In this document: piece after piece, positions 63,595 to 64,000 of the stretch
How positions within the stretch are numbered: position 1 is the stretch's first letter
Layout of the letters: each line of letters starts with the position of its first letter
DNA from: Bacteroidales bacterium
GTDB taxonomy: Bacteria; Bacteroidota; Bacteroidia; Bacteroidales; DTU049
Length of the DNA stretch: 64,000 nt
Assembly (NCBI GenBank): GCA_026418905.1
Contig: JAOAAK010000009.1
Location: 53,238-117,237, forward strand
Reading direction: 5' to 3'
Notes under the pieces: model-generated
Databases searched by the model: none
What the model saw: only the letters and a program-made list of their open reading frames with translations
What the model was told of the DNA's origin: nothing
Program-made: the position numbers and the translations under genes

Positions 63595-64000
63595 TCATCA
63601 ATTTGCATATATTGCAGGCCATACCACTTCTAGTAATTACGATATAACACCAGGTGCGTATCAAACATCTCTTGCTGGTTTTTTTGATGGTTTTGTTACT
63701 AAAATTGATATCGTTAATAATACCTTGATTTTTTCGACTTTTATTGGAGGAAGTGCTGGAGATTATGGAATGAGCATTTATGTTGATAGTCTTGATTTTG
63801 TTTATGTAGGTGGGTTAACTTTTTCATCAAACTACCCTGTGTCATCTGGGGCTTTTCAAGTTTCATCTGGCGGTGCTGTTGATGGCTATATAACTAAATT
63901 AACACCTTCTGGCGATTCTTTGGTATTTTCTACGTACATTGGTGGTTGGGCTGCCGATAATGTGTTTGCTATAGTAGTAGATGATAGTGGATATGTCTAT
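63593..64000 (+). CDS. SBBP-repeat surface protein, continuation in the shifted frame (partial, runs off the window)
   Basis: Reading from 63593, 136 codons are open to the window end. They finish the first repeat (DHQFAYIAGHTTSSN, GFVTKID) and contain a second copy (STFIGGSAGDYG, YPVSSGAFQ, GYITKLTPSG) and the beginning of a third (STYIGGWAAD). This is the same gene as the upstream frame, separated by the T9 tract. There is no start codon of its own. Confidence 0.75.

Larger units (their letters stand above)
63538..64000 (+). repeat. SBBP repeat array, about 65 codons per unit
   Basis: Repeat starts at (Y/F)ST(Y/F)(L/I)GG occur at 63538, 63731 and 63926. Spacings are 193 and 195 bases: the second is a whole number of codons and the first is not, which independently shows the single frame break inside repeat one. 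Each unit is one blade of a beta-propeller. Confidence 0.8.

Overview
This is an AT-rich chromosomal window from a Bacteroidota (Bacteroidetes) bacterium, most likely an anaerobe or facultative anaerobe of the Bacteroidales or a related deep lineage. Four things support this. A secreted protein carries a type IX secretion (T9SS) C-terminal sorting domain, and there is a PorE-like TPR/propeller/OmpA protein and a GldH-like lipoprotein. SecD and SecF are fused. IspG has a class-typical middle insertion. Many starts are preceded by the Bacteroidota -7 promoter element TAnnTTTG. HydF together with a HydF-linked aspartate ammonia-lyase suggests [FeFe]-hydrogenase metabolism. No phage, insertion sequence, CRISPR array, rRNA or tRNA gene was seen. 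The window reads as core genome with several accessory systems.

Layout, left half (+ strand unless noted). 1-3.1 kb: end of a tandem universal stress protein, a peroxiredoxin with a clear terminator, and a radical-SAM/DUF6873 gene pair. 3.1-12.3 kb: dihydrolipoyl dehydrogenase, then a tightly overlapped run of asparagine synthetase-like amidotransferase, glycosyltransferase, 2-hydroxyacid dehydrogenase, a membrane propeller-adenylate cyclase and an HD phosphohydrolase. 12.3-12.7 kb is the only gap over 300 bp; it holds an 11-bp inverted repeat followed by T8. 12.7-16.3 kb: miaB, tgt and an LptF/LptG permease. 16.3-17.2 kb: a lipoprotein esterase on the minus strand. 17.2-23.5 kb: dnaE, a 70-residue unknown protein and a phosphodiesterase-TPR-sulfotransferase fusion. 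23.5-29.8 kb: an M20 dipeptidase, a large degenerate-peptidase/propeller/barrel protein, an M20 amidohydrolase and a GldH-like lipoprotein.

Layout, right half. 29.8-33.8 kb (-): aspA-like, hydF and a MATE exporter. 33.9-34.8 kb: tandem thioredoxins, one a lipoprotein. 34.9-37.2 kb: a T9SS substrate and small exported proteins. 37.2-42.4 kb: ispG, facing a purM-prfA-pyrF-MORN protein operon on the minus strand. 42.5-47.7 kb (-): the PorE-like protein and SecDF. 47.8-57.6 kb (-): a long polysaccharide-export and housekeeping run (wza, wzc, rfbC, wecA-like, lytic transglycosylase, uvrA, LOG family, retropepsin-like protease). 57.6-60.1 kb: a SPASM radical-SAM protein of the rSAM/lipoprotein type and glutamate dehydrogenase behind a promoter with an overlapping inverted repeat. 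60.3-64 kb: an ECF sigma factor, an overlapping membrane-anchored PorE-like propeller protein (predicted anti-sigma/sensor) and an SBBP-repeat cell-surface protein. The reading frame of that last gene is broken at a T9 homopolymer and continues in another frame to the window edge.

The best candidates for an under-described system are the sigma/propeller/SBBP locus at the right end, the phosphodiesterase-TPR-sulfotransferase fusion with its small partner, the cyclase/HD pair, and the SPASM radical-SAM enzyme without a visible lipoprotein substrate.
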